DNA of 64,000 bases from Lutjanus erythropterus (taxonomy: Eukaryota; Chordata; Actinopteri; Lutjaniformes; Lutjanidae): the NCBI GenBank assembly GCA_020091685.1, contig CM034594.1:39781594-39845593 (forward strand), read 5' to 3'. The position numbers were made by a program, and so were the translations under genes. The notes below the pieces were generated by a model. The model worked only from the letters and a program-made list of their open reading frames with translations. It ran no database searches and had not been told where the DNA came from. Below, in pieces: positions 1-10,710 of the stretch (the stretch's first letter is position 1; each line of letters opens with the position of its first letter).

Positions 1-92
1 TGAACCCCCTTCAGCACTGATATTTTACTTGAAATAATTTAAGATCAGTAATACATGCAGTAATAACTAAATCATGTCTTCATTCTCTATAG

Positions 93-305
93 GGATTCTC
101 TGGCCTCATTGACATTGAAGTCATGGGAGTCAGAATTGCTGACAGCAATGTGGAGCTGCTGGACACCAGTGACACCCCACGGCTTATTGCCAAAAATGTG
201 TGGGATACCACTTTTGAAGACCCTATTTTGCGTGCGGTGGGGAAACAAGTGACTTTGTGTTACTCGGGCGGAAGAGTACAGGAGGTCTTTTCAAGTGAAA
301 AATGA
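93..305 (+). CDS. Unidentified 3'-terminal exon
   Basis: An open frame of 70 codons starts directly after a good splice acceptor (pyrimidine tract, then ATAG, at 84-92) and ends in TGA at 303-305. The peptide starts GFSGLIDIEVMGVRIADSNV and contains WDTTFEDPILRAVGKQV. I do not recognise the family. It could be the last exon of a host gene entering from the left or of a transposon gene. It lies just upstream of a truncated Harbinger transposase on the same strand but does not resemble that family. A perfect inverted repeat spans its stop codon (see next entry). That it is a real exon is inferred from the splice site and the non-random composition only. Confidence 0.4.
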   Translation, partial: GFSGLIDIEVMGVRIADSNVELLDTSDTPRLIAKNVWDTTFEDPILRAVGKQVTLCYSGGRVQEVFSSEK

Positions 306-323
306 AAAGACCTCCTGTACTCT
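273..323. repeat. Perfect 19-bp inverted repeat across a stop codon
   Basis: Positions 273-291 pair perfectly with 305-323, leaving a 13-base loop. The stem contains AGTACAGGAGGTCTTTT. The TGA of the upstream frame lies in the loop and at the base of the right arm, so the last codons are mirrored just after the stop. RNA from this site would form a strong hairpin at the end of the frame. It may be a snap-back (template-switch) mutation rather than a selected structure. Confidence 0.9.
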
Positions 324-582
324 CAGTCTCATCTGATTGGGTTTGGTTTTTTGACTTTGTTAAAATTGTCGTTTGAGAATTTTTATATTTTGTATTCCAA
401 TTGTTAATAGTTTGTTAATATGTGTGTAAATTTGTTACTTATATTACAACATTCCCCCTCCCACTAATCTCCAGATTATTTTAACGATTAATTGTTTAGT
501 CTATAAAATGTCAAAAAATGTGAAAAGTGCTCCTCACAGTTTCCCAGAACACATTTTATTTTATTTTATTTATCCTGCAGAG

Positions 583-1305
583 CCACAGAAGAGAAGCTAC
601 ATCAACAGAAAGCTTTTCCCCTCTGTCATCTGTCATCCCTCTGTGTGATGCCAAAGGCACATTTCTAGATGTTTTCATTGGCCAGCCAGGATCAGTGCAT
701 GATGCACTTGTCCTCCGCAGATCCCTGATGTACCACCAGGCCCTGTATCCACCAGCTGGGTACTTCTTGTTGGGAGATGGAGGATACCCATGCCTGCAGC
801 GTCCTGTTGCGATTATGACACCATATCGCCAGCCTGTAGCAAGTAAGAACACACTCATTCTCATTACACACACACACATGCACACACATTGTGTTGTTAC
901 ATACAATACATTTTCTACCTGAATTCTAATTAAACAGGCCAAGTTGAAGCCCGATACAACAGGCACCATGCACGGGCACGGAACATTATTGAGCGCACCT
1001 TTGGGATCCTGAAAACACGGTGGCGCTCAATATTCTTGAGGGCCCTCGAGATCCGGCCTTGATTTGCCCCAAAAGTAGTAGGTGTCTGCTGCATCCTGCA
1101 CAACATCTGTGTGGCAGCAGGGGACATCCTGGAGGAGGAAGAGGAAGAAGAAGAAGGCCTGGGCCCAGACAATGAGGATGACCCAGGCAACACTGAGGTG
1201 GATGAGAGGGACCTGTCAGGGAACGGTGTCCGAACAAGGCTGGCTGCACAGCTCTCTGCTCCTGAGGAGCTGCCTGCATGTCTGGGTGAACATGACTACA
1301 TCTAG
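583..1305 (+). pseudogene. Harbinger (HARBI1-like) DDE transposase, 5'-truncated
   Basis: The frame reads CDAKGTFLDVFIGQPGSVHD, then LLGDGGYPCLQRPVAIMTPY, then an intron of about 95 bases and RYNRHHARARNIIERTFG with LKTRWRSIFLRALE, ending GEHDYI and TAG at 1303-1305. These match the second Asp (GDGGYPC) and the Glu (IIERTFG) of the DDE_Tnp_4 catalytic core. The N-terminal half with the first Asp is absent. One frame shift lies near 630, where YINRKLFPSV changes frame before LCDAKG. An in-frame TGA occurs at about 1062, after RALEIRP. An acidic run of Glu codons near 1130 and the C-terminal tail match the intact copy in layout. Compared with that copy, this gene has an extra intron at about 845-940. 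Confidence 0.85.
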
Positions 1306-1338
1306 AAAGAAACCCTCTCCAGATGTAGTCATGTTCAC
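1286..1338. repeat. Perfect 18-bp inverted repeat across the transposase stop
   Basis: Positions 1286-1303 (GTGAACATGACTACATCT) are the exact reverse complement of 1321-1338, with a 17-base loop. As at 273-323, the stem begins in the last codons (EHDYI) and the stop codon falls at the loop edge. The intact Harbinger gene at 6503 has no such structure at its end. Confidence 0.9.
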
Positions 1339-1731
1339 TGGAGTTAAAAATATTTAAAACATAATTTAGATGCTATTATATATACTGTATAGATTAGATA
1401 TATAAGAGATGAGATTGATGTGTGTGTATATATGTTGAATGTGTTGAATGTTCTTTTTCTGGCTAATTTAAATTCAGCTGCATGACTGTAAGTAATTGTA
1501 AATATGTTGTATATTCATGTGTTGCAATGTTCTTTTTCTGGTTTTGGCTAAATTAAATTCAACTGCACTGCACTATTAATAACTGTATATCACTGTAAAA
1601 AAATATGTATGTTTTGTTGTAAATATACACAATACACCACTGCTTTCAAAAATGAATTCCCTGGATTCAATATTAAACATAACAAAATTTAATAACAACT
1701 TTAACAAACATTTTAAAACAACAGTAACTAT

Positions 1732-3186
1732 TTAAAATTTGTCTACAAGTTTTTCAAACAGAGACAAATAGCGCTCCGCTCTGGCTGTTGCTGCCCTCTG
1801 TCTCTCCTCCTCTCTGGCCAGTGCCTCTCTCTCCCTCTCTTCTTCCTTCTCTGCCTGTTCTTTCATAAAGTCCAGCAGCTCACTCTCCCTTGGCCTCTTC
1901 CTGCTCTGCCTGGCCCTGCCCTCTCCTGCAGAAGAGGTAGAGGCCGAGGTGCTCACCACACCACCTGTAGTGGCAGTGAGATTTGCTGCAACAACCGGGG
2001 CGGACTGATTGAGTGCTGCCCCTGGAGTGCAGCATCCATCTCACTGTACCACTGCCAGGTGGCAGCGGTTACACTCCCAGCCTTTACCCCTTTGCCTGTT
2101 GGTGGGTCTCTTAGCTCCTGAAAATAAGTTATGAAATATTACACTGCAAAACTGTTTGGCCTGGCAAACAAAAGCTATGTAATTAATTTAAAAGTATTCT
2201 AAGAAAGGCTCTCAGGATAATACCAAGCAGAGAAACAGGCATATTACCTTATATTTGTCCTTTAAATTATTCTACTTCTTCTTCGCCTGCTAGGCCGTTA
2301 TGGCCATGCCCGAAGTGGCAACAAAGTCCCTGGGAAAAACAAATACAGTAATAAGTGAGGTGACACGCTACTTCAATAAAATACTAACCATTATGGATGA
2401 AGACTGCAAAAATCTAGCTCTAATCCTTGCCCAGCCATACAAGCAATGATACAAGCACCCAAAAGCAATACTCACTCCCATCCTGACTTGGCCGAGTTTC
2501 GCCGGCCGGTGAAAAGGGCCTCGTTAGCCGCCCGCCACTGAATGAGGGCCCGGGTTTCCTCAGTTGTCCCTCAATTAAAATATTGCTTATGTTAGTTAAA
2601 ATGCACAGTGACAGCTATTATAACAAGTATAGTACGTTTGTGCAGCATGGAAAATGGACAAGCAAACAAACATTTGGTCAAAACCACAAAGATAGTGCTC
2701 TGGTACAACGTTAAAGTTAAATAAAAATATAAAAATTATTAATCTTTGATTTGATTTCGCCCTAAGCCAAACCACTTTTCCCCCTAACAAATAATACAAC
2801 AGTTTCCGAGACCAAAGACTGCCTGTTACATGTGCGGACAACAAATTATATCTCATGTTTTACTACTACAGAGATATCAGAGCCAGCGGCAGATTTCAAA
2901 AAGTCATGTCGGGATAAGATTGTTTTTAGCGGGGTAACATGAATGCTAACCACCCGGTCATCTTGCTAGCTGGCATTGTATGCTGGCCGTCCCGTTAGCA
3001 GGACGACACATCTCTGAAAACTTCGGAGCAAATTTTAAACTACGCGCTATTGTGGTGAATCGACCACAGATTTTGCGTTTTAATGTCTACATTCTCACAT
3101 AAAATCTTAAAATTACATGCCGTGATACTAAAACAGTAGTATTTCGACACTTGTAACTTACAGTTGTGTGTCCTCTCCTCTGCCAT
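1732..3186 (-). pseudogene. Myb/SANT-like Harbinger partner gene, broken
   Basis: Four exons can be traced on the minus strand: 3162-3186 (ATG, MAEERTHN), 2476-2569 (WTTEETRALIQWRAANEALF), 2248-2329, and 1732-2117 (ELRDPPTGKGVKAGS to LVDKF). The first two have exactly the same lengths (25 and 94 nt) and phases as in the intact copy at 4308-5507. The trihelix/Myb fold begins at the W of exon 2. The protein normally helps bind the element's ends and bring the transposase into the nucleus (known for Harbinger Myb-like partners). Exon 3 has two in-frame TAG codons, one at the expected Trp of the third helix. Exon 4 has one frame shift near 1990, before the basic and Glu-rich coiled-coil tail (EREREALAREEERQRAA). 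Confidence 0.8.
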
Positions 3187-3413
3187 TGTCGCTACGAAAT
3201 GCATTCTGGGATACGTGGCTGCCCCAAGTCCACACAAGTCACCACCCGATGCATCCTCGATAAAACGGGCGGGGCAAGAACACATCCGGGTATTTGACTG
3301 TACTTGGCGAAATGTGGACTTTTGAATTGGAACAGTACTTGGACTGAGACTGATGACGTTTCTCAAGTACCGAAGAACAGAAGTACAGAGAAGAACGCAT
3401 ATTGAGAAATGCC

Positions 3414-4094
3414 TCACGTCTAATATCCATGGCTCCCTACTGCCATTTTTATGGTCAGCCATTTTGTTCTTCTCTCACTTAAACCCCTTCTCAGTTTCAG
3501 ACTTTATAATGGGTGTGTATTGCATGCAGTTGTTACAGCTAGAGTGGGTGATGTCATTGCTAGAGTGGAGAGCGGCTCCAAAATCATCTAGAAATTTTCT
3601 CTTAAACTCACTGCTACAGCCACAGAGTTCTCTCAACATACACAAATTGCACATCAGATTGTAGGAAAAGCCGTGCCGGTTGCAGACATGTGACCCCAGA
3701 AGCAAAAGGACTTATAGTTTTGGCTCAGCGAGGTCAAAAAGGACAAGTTTTCCAACGAACTGCCCCATTCACTCCCATGTTAACTCAAATTCAGACCTTC
3801 TTGAGAAAAGCAGATGACCCCAATTCTTTACATCGTTGGTGTCACCACATATTTGGCACCATAAGAATAAAATTTACATGGCTGTGTTCACTGTCTTCTC
3901 CTCTCAGCCAACATGTCTTTGGTTTGGCTGTAGGACTTAGGGTCTGTCACTCAGAGTCAGTAGTTCAAGAGGCAGATTTTCATGGAATGCATGGCTTGCC
4001 TACCCAGTGGATACATGTCCACCCAGAGTTGCTGGGCAGAAATTGTCAAAGCTTATTGTGATTGGTTTAACTGAATGTCTGGCTCTAAGCCTAA
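3414..4094. other. Spacer between the two Harbinger elements
   Basis: I see no gene here. The stretch around 3430-3475 (CTACTGCCATTTTTATGGTC, TTTTGTTCTTCT) is echoed at about 8425-8470, just beyond the second Harbinger element, so a short dispersed repeat of unknown type flanks it. Open frames here are short and compositionally unconvincing. Confidence 0.5.
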
Positions 4095-4307
4095 GGGTGT
4101 GTTCGAAACCGCATACTTAACTACTACTCATACTAACTCTTTGAGTATGAGAGAAGTTCCCGGATGCATACTGCATTCGCCAGAAATGTTGAGTATCCAT
4201 CATCAGCTTACTACTCACACTCAAATTACCCAGGACGCAACGCGACGTGACGTCACCGCGAACAGGACAGGAAAAAAAAAAAAAATGGATGAACACTGAG
4301 CAGCAGG

Positions 4308-5507
4308 ATGGACGCGCTACTAGTATACAAATGTGAGTAAATTGCTAAGTATTTTAGCGATTTGACGGCTTGTATGTGGTTGAGTAATATTTAGACATAT
4401 CAGATGAAGACGTATACGTTTTCAATCATTTGTTTTGGCTGTTAGATGTAACGTTACGTTGTGTTATCGCTCCCACCGGTTAGCGTTAGCCACTTAACGT
4501 TAGCAGTATAAACAATGGTATCAGCTAATATAATACAGTTTGCCAAGAATGAGGACTTGTGATGTAGAAATAGTTATTAACCTGGTTAATGTTTAATCTA
4601 GATCCCAAGTTAGTTCGCATATCTCAACGTTATTGGTATGTTTGTTTCTTCAAGGGACTGATGAAGACACGGGGCGCCTCATTAGGTGGAGGGGGGTGAA
4701 TGAGGCCCTCTTCACTGGGAAGCACAATGCCGCGGTTCGGGGTTTCGAGTAAGTTTTTTTAGTAAGTGGATATGTGTAAGGGCAGGGTTTAAGGGCAGAA
4801 GATGTTGTAGCAGTGTGAACAAATGTCCAAAAATATTTTGCTTGTACAGAACCTTCATCAAGGACCATAATTTGGAGGGAAAGGTGGAGGCTCCCTTCGT
4901 TAAAAAGAAGTGGGAGAATCTAAAACAAAAATATAAAGTGAGTTGAATAATAAAAGCATTACAGTGTCAATGTAAACAACTTAGATGAACAGGATGGTGA
5001 TGAGTATTTGACTATAATTGAAAAGTTAAGCATTTGAATCATGATCAGAACCATGACCGTGTATGTGTGTGTGCTGTGCATGTTGTATGTGTATTACAGG
5101 AACTGAAGGCTCCTCGCACAGGGGTGAGCACAGAGGGGGGAGAACCCACTGCTGCCAATTGGAAGTGGTTTGGTGCCATGGATGAGGTGTTGGGGGACAG
5201 GCCATCAATAACCCCCCCTGTCCTCATCACCTCATCTGTAGCACCCCCTGCAGCAGTGGCTTCTCCTCCCTCCCCTCCCCCCCAAGCATCGACGTCAGGC
5301 ATCTCCCGGGGGAAACGTGACGCTTGGGTCACTTTCCTCCAGGAGTTAGATGAGAGAGAGGCACGTGCAGAGGAGAGGGCTGAAAGGAGGGAGAGAGAGA
5401 GATGCAGGAGAGAGAAGAAAGGATTGAGAGGGAAAGAAGAGAGGACGAGAGAAGATGCATGGAAGATGCTGATGGCGATGTTGGAAAAATTCTTAGAAAA
5501 AAAATAA
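4308..5507 (+). CDS. Harbinger Myb/SANT-like DNA-binding protein
   Basis: Exons 4308-4332, 4655-4748, 4850-4937 and 5100-5507 join in frame (615 nt, 204 codons plus TAA), each with GT-AG borders. The protein starts MDALLVYKWTDEDTGRLIRW, a trihelix/Myb-like fold spanning roughly residues 9-70 with the three bulky aromatic or Trp positions kept (WTDEDT, FETFIKDH, KKKWENLKQKYK). A Pro/Ser-rich linker follows, then a highly charged Arg/Glu coiled-coil tail (residues about 145-204). In this superfamily the Myb-like protein recruits the nuclease to the subterminal repeats and the nucleus. It converges on the transposase gene, with about 1 kb between their stops. All frames are open, unlike the cousin at 1732-3186. 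Confidence 0.88.
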
Positions 5508-6502
5508 TACTTTTGGGGAGGTTCAATTAAAGGTTTAGAAAAGTTTCGAGTGTCAGTGTGTGTTTGTTGTTATTTATACATAAATGTGTACATGATATGA
5601 GTGACTGAAAAGAAAATGACTGGTGCTGACAAAAATAATAGGGTGATCACCCAACAAACCAAACTTTGCCTTACATCATACTTCCTGTGATTACTTAGAA
5701 TGGAATAGGATCAGAAAAGATAAGATTTGATCATATCACATAATATTTTACAGTGCCAGTATTACATTTACACCTTTCAAAAACTTAAAAACAGTATGAG
5801 GATGTAGAAGTTAGAGCAGAGTGAGTAGTGACAGCTTTGGATAGCCATGACCTGGATGAATAAGAACCTTTGTAGACAGATTAATTGTACATTTTAACTA
5901 TACATTTAAATAGAAAAGTATTTTAATTCTATAATTGTGGTAAACAGTTGCTATCATGTCTCAAATTTCATACATTTATGTAACCAGTGTTTTTTTGTAA
6001 GCAGGTGACTGGTTTCCCTGATGTTGATAATAATAATAAGAGAACTTTATCCCACACAGAGAAAATTGCACAATTACAATGCAGAAAGAGACAAAGGCAA
6101 ATAATAATAAAAAACAAAATATTAATTGAATAAAAAAAGCAAAAACTCAAATATTAACAATTTATATAGATGTAGAAGATTTGACAGATAGAAACAGAAT
6201 ATATGTTTTATATGTTTCAGTAGATTCACCAAAAGGCAGTGTTATATTGCACATTTACCAGAGCCCCGTTTGCCAGCGTATTTCCAGGTAGATCCAGACA
6301 GGCCTTCTTGGTTACTGTATCGGCCAGGGTGACTGAACCACGCACCATACTTCGCCCTGCCTGGCAATCCTGTACTTTAGCTGTTTCCACCTCTTACGAC
6401 TTGGACGAGGGGTTGGATTTTTAAGAGGCACTAACTATTTACAACAGGGTTGAAAAAAACAATAACAACAACTATTAGAACATTAGAACAAAACTCCCTG
6501 TA

Positions 6503-7886
6503 TTAACAATAATCATGTTCTTGCAGAACAAGAACCTGGTCTCTCGGTGCAGAGACTGCAGCTGCCAGCCTATTCCTTTGTGTGTCCCCAGACCGTTGCA
6601 CTGGTTCATGGGTTTCCCCTCCATCACCATCACCACCATCTTCCTCCTCCACAGGCTCAGGCTCCAAAATGTCCCCAGTGGTGATGCAGAGGTTGTGCAG
6701 GAAGAGGCAGGCAGTGATGACCTCAGGCACAAACTCCACCTTCACCTCCAGTGCCTTGAGGAAAATGGAGCGCCACCTCGTCTTCAGGACCCCAAATGCC
6801 CTCTCCACCACACACCGTGCCCTGGACAGCCTGGCGTTGTACCTGCCCTCCACGGCATTGCGGACAGGTTCCCTGAAGGGTGTCAGCAGGCAAATTGGCT
6901 CAGCCAAGCATGGGTATCCGCCATCACCAATCAGGTACCATCCAGGAGGTGGGTACAGCTGGTGCACATAGAAAGGGCTGCTCCTCAGGACCCTGGCATC
7001 ATGCACACAGCCAGGGAAGCCCACCACCACGTCCAGAAAACGGCCCTTGTGGTCACAGATGGCCTGAAACTGTACTGAGTGGAACAGCTTCCTGTTGAAG
7101 TAGTCCCCCGCAAACCTCCCAGGTGGGACAATGCGGACATGGCACCCATCAATGCTCCCTGCCACTCTGGAGAAAGCCAGGCAACCAGCCAGCTGCTGGA
7201 ATCCAGCACCAGTCTCCTCCAGCTCCTGCATATCAGGGAAGTGGATGAGCCTCCTGAACACCCCCTGAATGAGTCTGCTGACCCCGTGGATCATGTCATG
7301 GCATGTGGTGCGGGGAATGTCAAAAGCCTCTGACATAACCCGGTAGGACATTCCACAGGCCAGCCAATACAGAAAGACCAGGACCTGAAAGGACTTTGCC
7401 CATCCATGGTCCTTGTCGCAGACAAGCTGGATCAGGCTCTCCAGGGACTCCCGGGACACACGGAAGTCCTTCCTGGTATCACCTCCATTAAAATAGAGGC
7501 ACAGAAGATGAACATGGGGATTCACCCTGCAGTATGGCCCTCTTGAAGCCACCTGTAAAGATTTTATTATAAATTTGTTACACATTATTGGTCATTTTGT
7601 CATTTATTATTTATTTGTTTTAATAAACTCAATGACTTTGTTTCTTAATTATGTAAAATTACCAAGCTGAGTAAGGTTAGATATAATTTTCCCTCCAATT
7701 TTTATGCTTGGAGGTATGTTATGTTAGCGATTTCTCATTGGATTTACATTTATTAAGAAAGTTTAAAAAATAAATACAACTTACATCTGACAACAAGCCC
7801 AAGTCGATAGCGACCATGATGTACCGAAGACGGCGGGCCGATCTTCGTCTCATAGCCGACAAGACTCTCCGCCGGTAAGGCATCAT
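6503..7886 (-). CDS. Harbinger DDE transposase (HARBI1-like nuclease)
   Basis: Two exons, 7785-7886 (MMPYRRRVLSAMRRRSARRL to LLSD) and 6503-7552, join in phase 0 to give 383 codons plus TAA, the usual size for the family. The N-terminal region is Arg-rich and includes an HTH-like stretch (SYRVMSEAFDIPRTTCHDMI). The DDE_Tnp_4 core keeps all three catalytic acids: Asp in VAGSIDGCHVRI, Asp in YLIGDGGYPC and Glu in CVVERAFGVLKTRWR. The C terminus has an acidic loop and ends LVLQEHDYC. The enzyme cuts and pastes the element at TWA sites. It is intact, so this may be a recent or active copy. Domesticated HARBI1 is unlikely because the gene sits inside paired terminal repeats with its Myb partner. 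Confidence 0.93.
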
Positions 7887-8415
7887 GACTGGTCAAATTC
7901 CATTAACGGGACGAGATCAGTCCAAACGGCGGTGTCAAGCAGGATATATTGCGGGTTGGTTCGCTTCTTGTTTTCAAAGTAAAAACACTATTTATCACCA
8001 TGGTCTTTTGGTATGAGAAAGGGAAAGGGGTGTTTTATTTTGTGAATATAACCGGAAGTGCGTTGCTCACTGCGGCTAGCTTAAATTTCACAGAATTTGT
8101 CCAAACGAAATTGTAAACGGTTGGTATTTGGACAAATAAACAGCACACTCGGGATCTAAACAGCCACTTTCTCGCCTGATTTTTAAAAAAATCTCGATAA
8201 AGTGATATATTTAAAGAGTTTAGAGCTAAAGTGAAATCAGCTTCAGCCTGTCGTTTTCGGCTCGGGTAGGAGCGCAATGCATTGTGGGTTATCATGCAGC
8301 ACACTGTAGTGTAAACGCTTTGCATACTGTCTGATGGATTGGGTATGCAGTATGGAGTATGGATAGTATGGGTATGGAAGTATGTAGTAGTTAGTATGCG
8401 GTTTCGAACACAGCC

Positions 8416-8961
8416 TAAGATACATGCCTACTACCATTTTTAATGTCAGCCATATTGTTCTTCTGTCCCACTCACTTGCATACTTCTCATATACACACAC
8501 ACACACAAAAGCTGTTCTTTCTGTATGTAAGGGGTATTTTTACTGACACACATACAGACACAGTTTCACCCATATACATACTATCGTGCGCATGTACACA
8601 CACAAACGGACTCACACTCTGATACATACATGCACATGCACACCCAGACACACACAACCTCAATGATACATTTTCTGCTCTTCATGATTAGCATATTGGT
8701 CTAGGAAACTAGGCGGCAGTAAGCATCATAATGTACTCTGTTGTCACTTTGAGTTCAGATTTTACTTCACTCACCAATCAAGCGCAGCCTCCAATGTACT
8801 TCTCTTTGTCTAGGAGAGGAAACAATATATTAGTCTCATCTTATGTATCTCATTCTGTCTGTGTTTTTTTTGCTGAAAATAAACAGCACCAGTTATGACT
8901 GTTTGTATCCGTAGGTTTGCAAGAAAGTACTTTCATAATAAATTTTCAAATTCTAGACACT

Positions 8962-8992
<31 letters not shown>

Positions 8993-10416
8993 TACATTAA
9001 GCAAAAGTTCACACATAACCAACCATCTTTACATAATGAAGCTATTAGCTAATAATTGTCAAATAAAAACACCACTGCATGAGTTATAATTAATTACCCA
9101 TAGGCACATGTGTGACAGTTTACACCAGAAAGACAATTTACCTTAGCTGACTCAATGCTTAGGCATCTTTCCCTCAAGATGCCACTTACTTAAATTTTTT
9201 TTATTATTTTTTTAATATTTACTGTCTCACTGTCTCTCCTTCTCTCTGTCGTGTTCTGTGCTTTACTGAAGCCAGGGCTACACACATACACACAGAGGAG
9301 CAGGGGCGAGACAGGTGGCTGTTACTGAACTTATGTTACTGCGACAAAAGCTTCCCAACAAGTCCTTTATCAATATATTTTGTCTAAATCCATCTAAGAT
9401 AGACAGAATATCAACCCCAAACGAGTCGAACTTAAGCTAGGCAACTAGTGAGTTGGGCAGTTGGTGTTTTGTCAGTTAACACGACCTAGAAGAACTGTGT
9501 CCACAACCGGACACCGATTGCTACTATAGCCCATAACCGGACACTTCCGCCTGACGCACCTTCTGGTCATTTCGCGCCACTTTCGAAAAGCGATCGCCAA
9601 CAAAACGTAAGTAGAAGTACTTTATACTTGTTTAAGAGTCTACATGTCGAATTTCATACTTCTACATAAACATTTACATGTCTAATTATGATATGAAAGT
9701 AATGGTGATGAGAGACAGCAATAAGAACACTTAAATTGCTCTTGGGCGACGCTCCTCCCCTTTGAAAGTGTTTCCGTTTTTTTAGCTTACTGCTTAAACC
9801 CTGCATTTATATGAGTGCATGTCGTAGCTAGCTTTACACTGCTTCGTACAGCTAATGAAAATATAGGATGATTTGTGACAGTCTCTGTTGTCGAGTCGAC
9901 AGGAGGCACAAATGTTGAAACTTACCGCGGCGGGAAAGACGAACAAACTTTTTTAAGCTGTCTAAAACATGACTGTACACAAAAATTTAACACAAAATTG
10001 TCAAATTAGCTATTCAGATGTCTTATATATTTGTTTATAAGCTATGCCAAATCAAATATATTTATGTACCCTGTTTTAATAAAAGATGAAAATAATTTTG
10101 GTGTGTGTGTGTGAGAGAGAGACAGAAGAAAGAGAGGCTGTGATTTGAAGGCCAATAGAGGATATGATGAGGAAACACTGGTTTTATAGATTCAGTTATG
10201 TGTACGTTTCACCAAAATTCAATGTTTTTGACACTAAACTTTGTTCTTGTGTGGTTTTGTTGCTAGCTGAAAAGAGAGCAGAGAAAGAAAGAGAGAGAGG
10301 GCAAGAAAGACAAACAGAGAGTAAGAAGGAGACAGAGAAGGAAAAGACGAGGGAGGAAAAAGACAGGAAGAAGACAGATAGACAGTAGAGAATAGGAGAC
10401 TGAAGACCAAGGGTAG

Positions 10417-10420
<4 letters not shown>
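8416..10420. other. No gene recognised; microsatellites
   Basis: The stretch holds a (CA)n run at about 8965-8992 and scattered CA-rich tracts from 8490. It also has a purine-rich low-complexity stretch at 10265-10390 that creates spurious charged frames on both strands. Around 9500-9600 a GC-richer patch with repeated AACCGGACAC could mark the 5' end or promoter of the following pogo-like element. I could not find a paired terminus. Confidence 0.4.

Positions 10421-10484
<64 letters not shown>
10421..10484. repeat. (GT)n followed by (GA)n microsatellite
   Basis: A pure GT run of about 36 bases switches to a GA run of about 28 bases. It accounts for the Ser/Leu and Thr/His repeats in frames read across it. 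Confidence 0.95.
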
Positions 10485-10489
<5 letters not shown>

Positions 10490-10710
10490 ATGTCCTTTGC
10501 AGGTGCATCAAGATGGTTACAGAAATGGTGGATATAGAAATTGTAATACTGCTTTGATATAAGGCAAATATTTGTGTCTATGCATGTAGTAAATATATTT
10601 TTGCCTATCATATAGTAAATATATTTTGTCAATGCATGTGGCTGATGACATGAAATGTATCTAAACCAATATCTGAATTTATTTATGATAGAAAAAATAT
10701 GCATTTTCAG

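Larger units (their letters stand above)
1..3413 (+). mobile_element. PIF/Harbinger element 1, decayed, left end not seen
   Basis: This DNA transposon carries the usual Harbinger pair: a DDE nuclease gene on + (583-1305) and a Myb/SANT-like gene on - (1732-3186), converging. The right end is placed near 3413 because the Myb start lies about 215 bp from the end in the intact relative at 4095-8415 and the sequence there (AACGCATATTGAGAAATGCC) looks like a terminal repeat. The left terminus is not in the window, so this repeat cannot be paired, and the unidentified exon at 93-305 may or may not belong to the element. Both genes are damaged, so the copy is immobile by itself. Confidence 0.7.
4095..8415 (-). 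mobile_element. Apparently complete PIF/Harbinger transposon
   Basis: The 4,321-bp element is bounded by TAA (4092-4094 and 8416-8418), the three-base target duplication typical of Harbinger. Its ends are inverted: GGGTGTGTTCGAAACCGCAT at the left and, read on the other strand, GGCTGTGTTCGAAACCGCAT at the right, with similarity continuing through ACTACTAC. Inside are two convergent genes, a Myb-like protein on + and a DDE nuclease on -. Both keep full open frames after splicing (204 and 383 codons). Nothing visible would stop it acting as an autonomous element, though expression is not shown. Confidence 0.92.

Noticed and set aside
6515-7333. Several plus-strand frames of 70-190 codons
   Set aside because: They are shadows of the intact Harbinger transposase on the minus strand.
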